A stretch of 64,000 nucleotides of DNA from the NCBI RefSeq assembly GCF_024868665.1, contig NC_079910.1, positions 15,128,902 through 15,192,901 of the forward strand, given 5' to 3'. The notes below the pieces were generated by a model. The model saw only the letters and a program-made list of their open reading frames with translations. It searched no databases and had not been told where the DNA came from. Source of the DNA: Triplophysa rosa (Eukaryota > Chordata > Actinopteri > Cypriniformes > Nemacheilidae). Positions within the stretch are counted from its first letter, which is position 1. Each line of letters starts with the position of its first letter. Both the position numbers and the translations under genes were made by a program. Below are positions 42,538 through 55,295 of the stretch, piece after piece.

Positions 42538-43310
42538 CTAGGGATGCACGATAAATTATAGGCCATATCGGTATTGACCGATAAATGGTCATTTTTAATG
42601 TTATCTGCCGATAATCAAATTTAGGCCGATATATTATAGCTGATAAATTATAAATCATTTCCTCTGGTTGAACCTCTTCAGCTGCATGCTGCTCACAGTT
42701 AAAATCCAGTACAGTACTGTCTTTCTGTCGTGATCATTCACTTACTGCTATTAGCAAAACATTGTTGATGTAGGTACAGTATGTAGATATTTATGAATGT
42801 GTAAATTATAAGAACAAAAACATATTGTTTGAATCAGACTGCTGTCTGAATGCTTTCTGTCTTGAGACCTGTTGGACTTGTGGCTATTGAGAAACACCTT
42901 TCTGGGTTTCTCTGGAAGAACATCTTTAATTTGTTTATTACCTAGACATTATACCAGAAAAGTTTAAAAGTTAAAGAATGTTTAGTTGGTGTAAAGTAGG
43001 TTTGATACATAATTTTATCTTGGCAAAAAATAAGAAGTTGAAAAAGGATGTGAATAATTATGAGCAATGTGTATTGAAAATCACATTTCACAAAATCACA
43101 TTAAATGTGTGAGAAAATAACATGTATTTCATAACCCCTATTTAAAATTCTTACTCTCCAATGAAAGATTAGGATTTTTGTAACATTTTTCAAGAAAAGA
43201 TCCAAAGGCTTAACGATGCAGAGATTTATTTTCACAGCATTTCTTGGTCACATTTACCTAGGGTATGCAAACTTTTGAGCACAACTGTATATATATATAT
43301 ATATATATAT
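42538..43310. mobile_element. Fragments of two DNA transposons
   Basis: 42538-42665 begins CTAGGGATGCACGATAAATT and contains repeated CCGATA words, a common hAT-like terminus in fish. About 42900-43288 ends TATGCAAACTTTTGAGCAC then AACTGTA before a (TA)n tract, resembling a Tc1/mariner-type end. Neither has a partner end here. Confidence 0.4.
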
Positions 43311-43312
43311 AT

Positions 43313-43981
43313 TGTCAAGCGATTAATCTCCATTAATCACATTGTTATGATCTGTTCTTGGATTACTTTGGTTTGTCTTCTGTTATGTTGGGGAACCAGG
43401 CAGACAGTAGATCCAAATGCAGTATAAAACTGACATAAACCAAGACAAAAACAAACCAAAGTAATCCAATATAAACATGAAAACAAAGACCGACACCAAA
43501 CAAAGGAAACACTAGGGCTTAAATACACTGGGATAACAAGGAAACAAGAAACACCCGGGGAAACTAATTAACACGAAAAACTACAAAAGACTACAAACAT
43601 GGTACGCAAACAGGAAGTAACCTAAAAGTCCAAAATAACAGGGGAACAGAACAGATCATAACACATATACAGAATACAAGTTTGTATTTACATAATGTGT
43701 CTGTACACTGTGCATATTTACAGTATTTTGTATTTATAGACACATATACATACATGTATACATATTTAGGAAATATTTACATGTATTTATTTATATTTAC
43801 CAATAATTTAATTTTTATATATAAATGTTTATTTATTTTTATATTGTATATTTTTCTTACAGATATGCATGTATGTTTATGAGTTTATGAACACAAAATT
43901 AATTTGCACATTACATATATTATGTAAACACAAACTTTTATTCTGGATGCGATTAATCGCGATTAATCGTTTGGCTGCCCT
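43313..43981. mobile_element. Foldback repeat copy 3, split by a solo LTR
   Basis: It is the same family as 17585 and 18416. The left arm is worn (TGTCAAGCGATTAATC) and the right arm is CGATTAATCGTTTGGCTGCC. The body is interrupted by an LTR-like insert at 43343-43663. A (TA)n tract lies at each flank. Confidence 0.7.
43343..43663. mobile_element. Solo LTR-like insert, 321 bp
   Basis: Perfect 15-bp inverted tips TGTTATGATCTGTTC / GAACAGATCATAACA in TG...CA form. The flanks CACAT and CATAT match in 4 of 5 positions, consistent with a decayed 5-bp target duplication. It has no coding sequence. Orientation is not certain from the ends alone. Confidence 0.6.
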
Positions 43982-45086
43982 AATATATATATATATACAT
44001 ATATGATGTAATACATGTATAGCGTTGGGGGCAAGACTCTGTGACACAAAAGGCTGTTCTGAATGAATGGTAGTCAATGGAGGAGATTCCTCAAGAGTGC
44101 TCCTCAAGAAACAGCTTTCCAGATAATAAATTAACTCCCTCTCCACGTCTTTCACATGTTTCTCTTTGAATATTTATGTTGGATTGATAAACTTAGTTTA
44201 CAATGGAAAATCAGCTGTTCACAAATAGTAGTCAAACAGTTTATTTACTTTAGTGAACTCAATAGCCAGTCATATAACAGCCCTGACTTCACTACAGTAG
44301 TTCACTTTACTATTTCAGTTTCAGTCTCTAAATACATCATCGTTTATTTTTAATTGAATATTTAATGGCAAATGTTTGAAGGTTAGCTGACAGATGTTTA
44401 ATCACAATAGCTTTTTATTCAAAGCATCTGCTCCATTGACTTTCATTCATACAATTTAACATCCTTTTAATCTAACCTAAAGCTATCATATAGTCTGTTC
44501 TATTTAGAGGTGAATGAATCAGTTAATATATTATAATATAATTGAGCCGTTTACATGCAACGCACTAAATATTTCATTAGTTTAATACATAAATTGTTAT
44601 CATACAGCTCAACGTCCCAGTTAACCAGAAAAATGACACGAAGACAATGTTTAAGTAAACACTTTTATTTTGATAGCAAAAACAGCACCTCGGAAAACAT
44701 AGGACAGTGGGCATTTCTTTCTCATCTGCCAGAATACACTGAAATGGCAGACTCCACTAAACAGGCAAACATGGATCTGCCACCAACACGGCCGTGATTT
44801 AGCGCAAATGCAAACATATCCCTTCATCATTAATGAGTGAATCAATTACTTCTCATGTCGAGCGGTTCAGCTAAATGACTAGTTCGTGTTAGTGTCACAT
44901 CTAGGATTCTCCAGCCTGCAGATGTGGCCATGTTGTGCAAGGTAAAGCATTCAGACGTTATTGCCGAGCAGCGGCCTGAAGGCACGTGTGTGTTTTTTTA
45001 GTGTAAGGTGTGGATGCGGGTTAAGGCACAACTAAAGTAGTGAGGTTATTTTGGTCCCTCTGGAATTCTTTGGTCGGACTGAATGG
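43982..45086. other. Intergenic and possible krt8 3' flank
   Basis: AT-rich, with short frames only. A second TTTATT (AATAAA on the minus strand) near 44664 could be a distal polyadenylation signal for krt8. Confidence 0.35.
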
Positions 45087-45092
45087 TTTATT
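45087..45092 (-). terminator. Polyadenylation signal of krt8
   Basis: AATAAA on the minus strand, 129 bp after the krt8 stop codon, gives a short 3' UTR of about 150 bp. Confidence 0.55.
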
Positions 45093-45220
45093 GCTTTACA
45101 ACTGCGTTTATGACTGCAGTCCTGCAGCTTTGGATTGGAGTCATAACGGTTGGGAAGGAAGGGTCAAGAATGCGTGAAAAGGCGTGAGGTTCGGAAGACG
45201 GAACTGGGGAGGGAGGGGGC

Positions 45221-48200
45221 TCAATCTTGGACGACCTCGGAGGACTCGGACACCACTCTGCCGTCCTTGGTCTCGATCATCTTGATCACGACGCTTTTCT
45301 TGGTCTGAGAGACGGTGTCGCCGTAGCCGCTGCCGGAGCTGTATCCTCCGCTGTATCCTCCGCTGCTGTATCCTCCGCTGCTGTATCCTCCGCTGCTGTA
45401 TCCGCCGCCGTATCCGCTGCCGTATCCGCTGGACAAACCGCTGGAGTAGCTGCTGTAATTGCTGCCTGCACTGTCCATGGGATAACCGCTGTAGCTCGCT
45501 ATTGAGACAGAACGTGAGATGTTAAAAGAAGCTCCCCTTCATATGATTTTAGTGAGAAAAGATTCAACACTTACTGCTCTGTTTTGAGACGTTGATGGAC
45601 TTGATTCCACTGGCCAGTCTGTTGAAAAAAACCCAGTACAGAATGAGAAATCTGCATTTAATAATAGACGTAATAGACGTAAAAGCAAACATGTCATCAG
45701 CACACTCACCTGTCCTCCTCTCCTTCCAGGAGCTTTCTGTAGGTGGCGATCTCGATGTCCAAGGCCAGTTTGACGTTCATCAGGTCCTGATATTCTCTGA
45801 TCTGGCGTGCCATGTCCTGCTTGGCTCTCTGCAGGGCGTCCTCCAGATCCTTAATGCGGGCCTTGGCATCTCTCACGGCCATCTCGCCACGTTCCTCTGC
45901 CTCTGCGATCTGGTTCTCCAGATTGGCACGCTATTGCGAGAAACATTTGCGGTCAATTCCTGTAAATGTATGTTTAAAACAAATATGCATTTTTGCACCG
46001 TGGGCTGTTTACCTGGCCTTTAACAGCATCGATCTCAGACTGAAGTCTCTGGATCATACGGTTAAGATCTGCAATCTCTGTTTTTGTTGATCTGAGGTCA
46101 TCACCGTATTTGGTGGCGGATGTCTGCATCTCCTCGTACTGAAAAGCAGGACCCAACATTTGGTACGATATTTAATATCCCACACAATTCACAACTATGT
46201 TGAGCAACTCATATCATTTGGATGATGAAATACCTTGCTCTTGTACCACATCTCGGCCTCAGCCCGACTGCGGTTAGCGATGTCCTCATACTGAGCGCGG
46301 ACCTCGGCGACGATAGAGTCCATGTCCAGGTTTCTGCTGTTGTCCATCTCCACGACGACTGAGGTGTCCTTGATCTGAGACTGCAGCTCGCGGATCTCCT
46401 ACAAGACCAAACAGAGAGGGAACGTTGTTATAAAAATGTGCCACATTAAGGCATTATATAAAATAGCATTGAAATAACATTGAAATGATAACATAATATT
46501 TACCTCCTCAAAGATCTGCCTGAGGAAGTTGATCTCGTCTGTAAGGCTCTCCAGCTTGGCCTCCAGCTCTACCTTATTCATGTAGGCCTCATCGACATCC
46601 TACAAAAAATATGATTTATTTATTCAGTTAAGATTCATGAATATTTGTATGTCAACAGTGATTTTTGTAACAATGTACAAACCTTCTTAATGAGCACAAA
46701 GTCGTTCTCACATTCTGTGCGTTTGTTGATTTCATCCTCATACCTGAAGACAGATGAAGAACATTTCATCGGTTAAACTCTTTGTAAAGTTTTCAAAGTA
46801 CAGTTATCCAGAGAAGTTAGCCAAATATGCATTCAATTTCTCTCTATATTAAACTGAAATAGAATATTCAACATCGAAAACGTTAGTCTACGTACGTTTA
46901 GGGAAAATATCTGTTTTGTACAATAGGGGGCAGCAGCGCTCCTTCTTTGTGGGGAGAAATGCTCGCGCTAGTTTCTCTAGTCTCATGGGCCTTAACGCTG
47001 ATCAGCCCATCAAAATTGTGTAGAGATCCATGAAAAGTGCTGTGCACTTGTTTGCTCGATTGCTGTAATCCACATGACTCATGCTGACGCCCATTTAATT
47101 GTGATACCAACTTTTTTTTCAATGGGATGTTTAACATCAATTAAAATTCCTATAATATGATGTACATCCAAACAAAGTGAACACAGCAAAATATTACAGT
47201 TGCATAAGCCCGTTGGAACCTGACAGCCGTTTATCCCATTACTCCAGTGAAACGCCTTTGGCCTCATTCTAATTTAAAGCAGCCTAATTGATTCAAGTGC
47301 ATCACAAAAGGCTTCTTTGACTAAACTTGGGTGCTACCCATCTCCCAAAAACGAAATAAAAACCTAAACTCACTTGTTTTTGAAGTCCTCGACCAGTCCC
47401 TGCATGTTGTGCAGGTCAGCCTCCAGCTTCATCTTGTCGTTGTCCAGGCTGTCCAGCTGTCTGCGGAGGTTGGTGATGTAGGCCTCGAACATAGCGTCGA
47501 TGTTGGAACGTGTGGTCGTCTGATTCTCAAGCAGACTCCATTTTGTTTCCAGCATCTTGTTCTGCTGCTCCAGGAAGCGTACCTAAAAGACAAAAATAAA
47601 CAGTTATTACAATAAAACTAAAACTTGTATGTGTACTTGGCAGCAAAGGGCAACGTCCCCTAAACCGATGCTGCAATTGCCTGAAATCGTGGCTCATGAT
47701 TTATGCACAGAAGTACAACCATATGCCAACATGTGGCATGTGGATGGGTTATCTTCACAAAGAGAACACATTCATTGCATGAAGGGTGCATGTGTTTTCA
47801 GTTTGTAATGCTTTTGCTATTTCCTAGGAAACAGTGACTCATATTCCAGGAGGGCGGCTGATGAGAGCGCGCTTTCCAGATCCAAATTTGTAAGGTGGAC
47901 ACGAGGCAGTCCTTCTACAGAGGTGTGACTTTTCGGATGAAACTTGCTTAGAAGGTCGAAATGGTTAATGTTTAAGAAAGGGCAGGAAGAAGCGTTTCCG
48001 CCCAGATCTGCTAGAAAGTCTCTTGAGATGAGTGTGTAAATGATGGGCGGAGAGCAAAAAACCCGATAACCTTTGGAGGTGAACACTGCACACTTTGGGA
48101 AGGCGTCACAGCTCCAGCTCACTTTACTAATCAACTTCTTCCATTCAAAACAGTCGGCGTGTTAAACAAATAGTGTGATGCAAAGCAAATGATCGTGGTT

Positions 48201-49064
48201 CAAAGGACACAAGTGTGATCAAAGAGAGAAGAATATTTCCTCTTTCCGCTGGTTACCTAACTAGAACATGACCCCAGCTTCTCGAATGAATTATTAACTC
48301 TCAAGAGTAATGATATATTGCACGTAACTATCTTCTCTTGAAATGTTTGGTTGAGTTTCTTGCATATAAAGGGATCATGTCCGGCAGTGTGTCCTAATTT
48401 GGGTGTGGACTCTTCAGCAGGGATTCAGAAGAGCCTCAGAGTATCCCATTCAAATGAAAAACCAGCCACTCTCTGACCATGTACACACCCTGTTCTCCCC
48501 ATACCTTTCCATATGTCTCCTTTCTTCTTTGACTGAGGCGAGGACTTTTACACACATTTACAACTAGACACCTTTTCTGTCCAATACACTTTTTTGTTCC
48601 ATGTCCTTTTTGATACTATGGGACTTATATCTAAACACCATCTTGAAACTTTTAAGGCAACAAGCACCCACCTTGTCAATGAAGGAAGCGAAACGGTTGT
48701 TGAGGGTCTTGATCTGCTCTTTCTCCTGGGTGCGGACAGCTTGAATGGTAGGGTCGATCTCCAGGTTCAGAGGAGCCAGGAGGCTCTTGTTGAACGTCAC
48801 GGCTTGAATAGGTGCCACGCTGCCCATACCCATGCCCATACCGAGGCCGTAAGCCGATGAGCTGCTGATGTAGCTACCACCTCCCATACCAGCTCCCATA
48901 CCAGCTCCCATGCCACGGTTGGTACCTCCGTAGGAGCTGCGTACAGTGTAGGCGCTCTGCCGGCTGACGCTGGGGCCGGAGTAAGACATGCTGCTGAAGC
49001 TGCGTGGAACGGATCCAGAAGAAGAAGACTTCACGGTGTAGCTGGTTTTCTTGTTGTAAGACAT
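45221..49064 (-). CDS. krt8: Keratin 8 (type II), 9 exons, 530 aa
   Basis: Simple-epithelium type II keratin, which pairs with keratin 18 to build intermediate filaments. Exons (minus): 49064-48672, 47582-47374, 46743-46683, 46599-46504, 46398-46234, 46138-46013, 45930-45710, 45618-45575, 45498-45221, all GT-AG, 1593 bp in total. The head (1 to about 110) opens [20 protein letters not shown] and has GMGAGM repeats. The rod starts [20 protein letters not shown] (112-131), continues VRFLEQQNK, and ends [15 protein letters not shown] near 424. The tail has SSGGY repeats and closes on a charged segment, [19 protein letters not shown]. Head, rod and tail match fish Krt8 as I know it. The last segment resembles the E1/H-like end of simple keratins, unlike the Gly-only tail of the neighbouring paralogue. 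The start is the ATG about 105 bp after the predicted transcription start. Intron 1 is about 1.1 kb. Confidence 0.95.
45341..45402 (-). repeat. 15-18 bp coding repeats in krt8 tail
   Basis: Short units built on CTGTATCCTCCG (plus strand) encode the SSGGY repeats. Unit lengths of 15 and 18 bp alternate, so slippage keeps the frame. Confidence 0.75.
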
Positions 49065-49196
49065 CTTGCTGATGTGGGTTTTGTCCTGCACTTGCTGAGA
49101 ACGACCTGAGGGAGAGAGAGCAGCAGAAAACAGCTTCGTCTGCTGTGCTGGAGAAACTCGAGCAGATAGACAGAACAGCAGAACCACCCCTCTCAC

Positions 49197-49245
49197 TATA
49201 TCTGCTGGAAAGTGGGAGGAGCCAGAGGAGGACTCTGATTGGCCG
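49197..49245 (-). promoter_or_regulatory. krt8 promoter: ATATA box, CCAAT box, CACCC/GC motifs
   Basis: On the minus strand an inverted-CCAAT partner (GGCCAATCAG, about 49245-49236) lies 35-45 bp upstream of a TATA variant GATATAGT (49203-49196). GGCTCCTCCC and CCACGCCTCCC (about 49223 and 49265), which suit Sp1/KLF factors, are nearby. Predicted transcription start is near 49170. Confidence 0.5.
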
Positions 49246-49299
49246 GTGGGGAGTAGAATGGGAGGCGTGGCTGAAACTCAACACTCATATTTGTACATT

Positions 49300-50498
49300 C
49301 TTCATCTAACATTACCTGGATGGGCCAGTATTTCTAGGAAAAAATCACATTTTGTGGTACATATTTTGAAAAATTTGATAACTTTTGCGTTGTCATTGGC
49401 TAAAGTTGATTTAACTATAAGTATTATATATTAAAAATGAATGGATCACAGAAATAAAAGCAAACACAGGATTGAGAAAGTGAAATGTCTTTTAGATTTA
49501 GGTATTGTTATTATTAGTATTAGTATTATTATATAAATAGTAGTTTTGTTGTGATATAACGCAACACCTGATACTACAAGGCACAGAAACAGCTTGCATT
49601 CATACATTTGCCTATTCAAATGCAGCACCTGGAAGGCTTTAAATTTCTCTCTCAGCTTAGTGCTTAGCTCCCAGCACTAAAAGTGTGAAAAAAAAGCTCA
49701 TGCTCTAACATTACCTCTGGTATAAGAGCGATGTATGTCGCAAGCCCTCCACAAAGATTACACTGTTTCCAAAAGACTCACAAAATGACACCATTACTGC
49801 AAACGTCGAGCCAAACACACTGTAAATGAAGTAAGGTACACAGTTGAATACTTTGCAAACAAACAGAACTTGTACGACAGGACTGTATAAGCGATATCCT
49901 TGTCGCACATTGTGGTCTCACAACAGTTCCTGACCGGAATGTAATTCTCATGAGTTTCTAAAAACGATCCCCTAAAGGCCTTGCAGTCCTCCAGAATCCA
50001 GCGATCTTGGAAAGTTAACCAGTTTTATTTGAATGGGTTTACTGTAGAAAAACCAGGTGCCTAGATTTTATGAAAACAGCTTAAGGGTGATGAAAACGTT
50101 TATTTTACAGATAAGAGGAACGTCATGCTTGAATGTTGGTATTGTGATATTTACAGATACAACAGAAGTTTGCGTTTGCTTGAAAAAGTGTCTGTAAAAA
50201 TGAATCACCGTGTACTTAATTAATATAAAATCATTTTCAGTATAGATTTTTTACCGCTGTTTCACTTGTATTTTGAATTTTGCATTGTGTTGTGCTTTTG
50301 GGTAACGCAAGTATACATAAAATGAATGTCCTGTTTTTCTTTCGCCTTTAACAGTATCACTTTAAACTTTTAGTTTCAGTAGTGTTTTTACATTTATTCG
50401 TAACTGAAATCAGCATATATGGTCTTCACAAAGAATGGACACGGGTGCTTTTTTGTTGTTGTTGACCCATCTTGACTTAATCGCTTTAGGTAGGATAT
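49300..50498. other. Upstream flank of krt8, no gene
   Basis: AT-rich sequence with short frames only. No repeat ends were recognised. Confidence 0.35.
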
Positions 50499-50762
50499 TC
50501 AAAGGCTCATGACCTGAAATTCTAGATAATTCTCAAAGCATTTTGGTATCAGCTTAAACAAAACTTCATCCCTCTCGACCTGTTCCTCAGGTACAGTCCA
50601 TTCTACTGACCACTCGATTACATCATCAGCTGTTTCTATGGTTGGGCCATCAGGTCTTGGTGTAGCACGTGTTGCACAGTTAAAAGGCCTCATTACGTCA
50701 ATAATGTTAATTAAGTCAGATAACGTCCTCTCTGAGTATGAGTATGAATATCTCTGATGCAT
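50499..50762 (-). other. Coherent 87-codon ORF of unknown nature
   Basis: A minus-strand frame starting MHQRYSYSYSERTLSDLINI and containing TADDVIEWSVEWTVPEEQVE has balanced, globular-looking composition, unlike the low-complexity frames around it. It matches no family I recognise. It could be a single exon, a transposon-derived remnant or chance. Confidence 0.2.
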
Positions 50763-51349
50763 GTGCCAAAAAGTTTCTCTCTGAGTGACTAAATCCTGCC
50801 ACAGCAGTCCGCATTAACTAGTCTTGACAATGATGAATACTTCTGTAGTACATACTGTATATGATGAAGAAGACATACAGTTGTTGATGTAGAGTTTAAT
50901 GTATAGTGACATAAGATAACCTTTGCTTTTATCTTCTCCATGGGTTTGAGTGAGTCATGATTGCTTTAGGCGCTGGTCTTTCCTTAAACCAGCAACAAAA
51001 TCCCGGCTATTGTTTCTGAGAGGAACCAGATCAAATAAAAACATTACTTTTCCATCCAGCTACATTAAAAGCTGACTTTTGGACATGCCCTGACGATAAC
51101 TACGCACAACGTGTCCAAACCATTAACAACAAATGCCCTATTGTTACCAAAATAACTATCCACTCCAGTCTAATCCCATGCATTTACAGATCAGAACTCA
51201 ATATATCGGCTAAATCTCATTTTCTTACCTGACTTTTTGTAACATAACGCTGTTTAGACACATGAACCAGCTTTGCACCATAACAAAAGGTCAGTTTTTA
51301 TGAAACTCCTGCAAGAAGCATTCATATTTAAATGCCTCTAGAACCACAA

Positions 51350-51606
51350 AATGCAAATTCTGTCGTCATTTATTCACCTTGTTGTCGTTTCAAACCTGTA
51401 GGACTTTCTTTCTTCTGCAAAACCCAAAAGAAGATATTTTGAAGAATGTTAGTAACCGAACAATAGTGTACCCCATTGACTTCCATTGTTTGGACACAAA
51501 ACCAATGCAAGTCTATTACCAGCATTTGTCAAAATATCTTCTTGGAGTAACTCGGAGGGTGAATAAATAATGACAGAATTTTCATGTTTGGGTGAACTAT
51601 CCCCTT
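51350..51606. mobile_element. AGGGATAG-family MITE, left end truncated
   Basis: The left end is worn (AAATTCTGTCGTCATTTATTC) and the right end is GGGTGAACTATCCCC. The internal inverted arms with TGACTTCCATTGTTTGGACA resemble the copy at 8261. Confidence 0.65.
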
Positions 51607-52619
51607 AGGACATTTTTGTAAGACTTTTTGTAAAACACAAGTTCAATAAACTATGAACTCTGTTTTCTTCACTGCTGACATGAAGTGAAATGCTTTCTTG
51701 CGTTCTTAAAACCTAAAAACAGGTGTGACTGTACTCTCTAAGCACAGTCATCCCCGACATTTTATCTCTTCATGAAAGCAAACCCTCAGAGAATCTGCAG
51801 GGCTCTGCCCAGATGATAGCTTGATTATAACATTCCTCCTTTACTTAGATGCTAGCAACGACTGGTTTTGTGACAACCAGATTTTTGAAAAATGTCACAT
51901 AATGATCATGCCAAGCCTTCCTCTAGACTTCTCGCAGACACGCGAATGTGTATTTGTAAATACCTACGAGGACGTCTTGCTCAACGTTTGCGGTGTGTAT
52001 AATCATGGACGGATGAATGATACATTAAGCTGTTTATTATTTTAACAATCCACATTCCTTCTAAAAAGCTGAGCTAAATTAAAAAGAGCACCAATGATTC
52101 AATCGTGAATCAAACCAAATGATCTCATTCAATTATAATAATTTGCATGTTTTGCTGCTTATCCCATGAAGTTTAAACGCTATAATCCAATCATTTAATG
52201 TGAGCTTTGATTCACTCTAAACAAGCACATTGTGACTGATACTGTTAAAACCATCTGACCTGTGACCTTCTGACGGCCACTTCACACCTCAACCTCCAGC
52301 GTGAGGGACAATCATATGCTTTAACCGTTCAATGCTGTTTAATCCTCAGTACCTTAAATTGACATTTGTTTTGCTTCATTGTTGGACAGTTTCAGCTGTT
52401 CAGTACAGTGTGTGTTCTGTATTTTAGATCTTGTGAAATCGGAGACTTCTCACCTCACCCCCATATACACACATCAGCACTTTCTTCACTGAACACTCCC
52501 TCAAGGTGCGGTCACACAAGATTTCATGCAAAACTCAAAAATGAGTTGTTTAGAGCAAAGACACGAAAAATAGTCTCCTTACCTTTCAAAATGATAAGCT
52601 TATAATAACGATTCATAAG

Positions 52620-53954
52620 TTAAAGGGACAGTTCGCCCAAAAAATTATATTCTGTCATGAATTGATCACTCTCTAGTTGTTACAAACGTGTATAAATGTA
52701 TTTGTTTGGTTGAACACAGAGATAGATATTTGGAAGAATGCTTGTAACCAAATAGTTCTTGGGCCCCATTGACTACCATAGTAGGAAAAATGACAATGGA
52801 AGTCAAAAGTGCCCAGAACTGTTTGCCTTCCTACACTGAATTTTTTGCTTGTCCAATTTGATTAGTTAAATCAACACAATTTTATAAAATTTGGCCACAA
52901 CATGATTTTTTCAAGTTTAGTTATGTAACTCCATCCATTCATGGTGGCACTACATAAATGATTTGTCTTGTGTTAACATATAATTGTTACAATAGGCAGA
53001 AGATTTATATTTCCCAGCATGCTTTGCGTTAGACTTAAGATTTTCTTAATTAAGTGTGGTTTTATGTGTTTTTCAGTAAAGAGAAACACTAGTTAGTGTG
53101 TAATGTTCATTTATCTTTGAGATTTAGAGGAGTTTGTTGTATTTTTTATTATAGGCTAACCATTGTTCAGAATAGTGTTGCCTTTGCTTAGGTAGTGGGC
53201 GGTTACAATTTTAAATTTGAATGTCTGTTAAGCTCTGTTAATTTAATGTCTTGTCAGAGCTAAAAGAACATTTTTATGTCACATTAACTAAAAACATTTA
53301 TTTTCAGAACGTTAAATGAGAATATGATACGTTAACATATAAAAATCATGTTTGTTTAAAGTCCCAGTGAAATTAAAAATGACAATGCCTATTTTTTCAT
53401 GAAATTCTGCAGCGTTTATGGTAAACAGTTTGTCAATGTGGGTCACTTTTCAGTTAAAATCTGAAAATGAACTTCTGCCCTGTAATGACTATCCATTTTA
53501 AATGATGTATGTTAGACGACTTGGGCGGAGCATCCGTTAACTCCTCCCCTTCAACTGTCAGTCTGCTGCGTCAAAATACAGAAGTAAAAACAATCGCAAC
53601 TTCCGGTTCATGGGGACGTCAACACACATAAATTTGGCAACTTGAACATAATGAAAATATTATGCTGAGTAACATAACTTTATTATGTGCAACTGATGTA
53701 CATCATTTTTTCATGTTAATCCAACAGAATTTTTTTCAGTGTACATTCTTCAAAATATCTTCTTTTGTGTTCAACAGAACAAAAAAAATTATACATGTAT
53801 AGTGATTTTTCCTACTATGGGTCCAAGAACTGTTTGGTTACAAGCATTTATACAAATATCATTCTCTGTGTTCATCAGAACAAAAAAATGTATATAGATT
53901 TGGAACAACTCGAAGGTGAGTAAAAGAAGACAGAATTGTGCACTGTTCCTTTAA
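52620..53954. mobile_element. TTAA MITE split by a nested element
   Basis: The left part (52620-52833) begins TTAA, AGGGACAGTTCGCCC. The right part (53742-53954) ends CACTGTTCCT, TTAA. Removing 52834-53741 and one TA restores the family's normal sequence TTTGCCTTCCTACATTCTTC across the junction. Confidence 0.8.
52834..53741. mobile_element. Nested 908-bp element with CACTGAA ends and TA target
   Basis: It starts CACTGAATTTTTT and ends AATTTTTTTCAGTG, flanked by TA on both sides. The TA duplication suggests a Tc1/mariner-type mechanism. It has no transposase. Its inner part (from about 53361, AAAGTCCCAGTGAAATT) looks like yet another repeat family. Confidence 0.7.
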
Positions 53955-53959
53955 GATGC

Positions 53960-55078
53960 CGGGTTCGATTATGTGGGAAATGTCAGTTTAGGGTTGTCAA
54001 TCAGATTTTCACAATACGATTATCATGGGCAAAAAATCCTGATTACTAAATTAATATGTATTTTGTTTAAGTAAATAGATAACGCTATCAGTTAAACTCA
54101 TCTTTTATTTTCTTTATTTTGTCTGTTTGGCGAATGACTCGTACTCAAAACCTGAGTGTAGGAAGGCAGAGAGAGTTTGTAACCATTGTGACTCTTAAGG
54201 CAAAATGTTGAATGGTGCAAAACTATGTTGGAAAGTCAATCACATACTGAAGCTGAACTACTTTCATATATTTAACACAGTTGTAAATATCGTGGTTATT
54301 GACCAAAGTTTTATATTGCGACGCCCCTATGTCAGTTTGACATTTGACTTCAACCCACTAGAGATAACTATGTACACCTGCAATTTTATGTTTCAAACAG
54401 AGATGGCGATAGAGAGGCAAACGCTACAAAAGTAAGGAAATTAAATTGGAAAATTACTTCAAACAATGCATGAATATAGGCAACAATATATGTTGGCTTC
54501 TTTATAGTTTCTATTGTTCATAAATATTACATTACAATGACTATAAATTGGGTAATTTAAAAATAAAGGGGTAATTTACTGTCAGCCGGCCATTATAACA
54601 AAATAAACCCCGACAGGGTGCTCACATCTTGATGAAAGACAAGTGATATGATTGGTTAAGAAGATAACAATGCTGAAATACACAGTTTAACAGTCATTAT
54701 AGTTGTTATTGCAAACTAAACCAGTGTGACAGTGTGATCAGGACCTGACATGAAACACATGGTCTTGTATCACACTGAAGAGGTTTATTTCATGATAACA
54801 ACCAGTTGGCTGTTGATTCTCCACCTAAATGGCTACGTACCTCAGTAAATCTGAAAAAATGGTATTTCCTTTGTAAAATTGTGAAATATTTTATTTCATT
54901 TGTAACGGATGCAGAAGATATATTTTAAGGCAAGATATGAAGTTTAAAATGCCATTTGGTTATATAATGTAATTATATAATTTGTAAATATAATCTCATA
55001 TGTATAAATACCTTGGAATTTTGCAACTGCCCAATCAGAATCAAGTATTCCAAATCGCGGTGTAATAAACAAAAATAG
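53960..55078. other. Intergenic, no gene recognised
   Basis: AT-rich sequence. No repeat ends or exon-like open frames were supported. Confidence 0.35.
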
Positions 55079-55295
55079 GTAACACTTTATTTCACGGTGC
55101 CCTTGTTACACATGTTACATGTATTTGCTATAGTATTTACTATTCATTATGCATAATTACATGTTAACTACCCCTAAACCACACCCTAATCCTAACCCTG
55201 ACCCAATAGTAAGTACATGTAGTTAATTATTATTACTCAGTACTTAAATGTGTAATTACACTGTAACATGGGCACTGTAAAATAAAGTGTAATCC
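55079..55295. repeat. Short foldback repeat ACACTTTATTTCACGGTGCC
   Basis: The left end AACACTTTATTTCACGGTGC and the right end GGGCACTGTAAAATAAAGTG are near-perfect inverses with an AT-rich centre that contains CCCTAA/ACCCTG words. It is a palindromic MITE of about 215 bp. Confidence 0.7.

Noticed and set aside
45227..46023. Plus-strand ORFs of 92 and 143 codons over krt8
   Set aside because: They are antisense shadows of krt8 tail and rod exons.
48874..49284. 136-codon minus-strand ORF upstream of krt8
   Set aside because: It is out of frame with krt8 exon 1 and crosses the promoter. It is not a separate gene.
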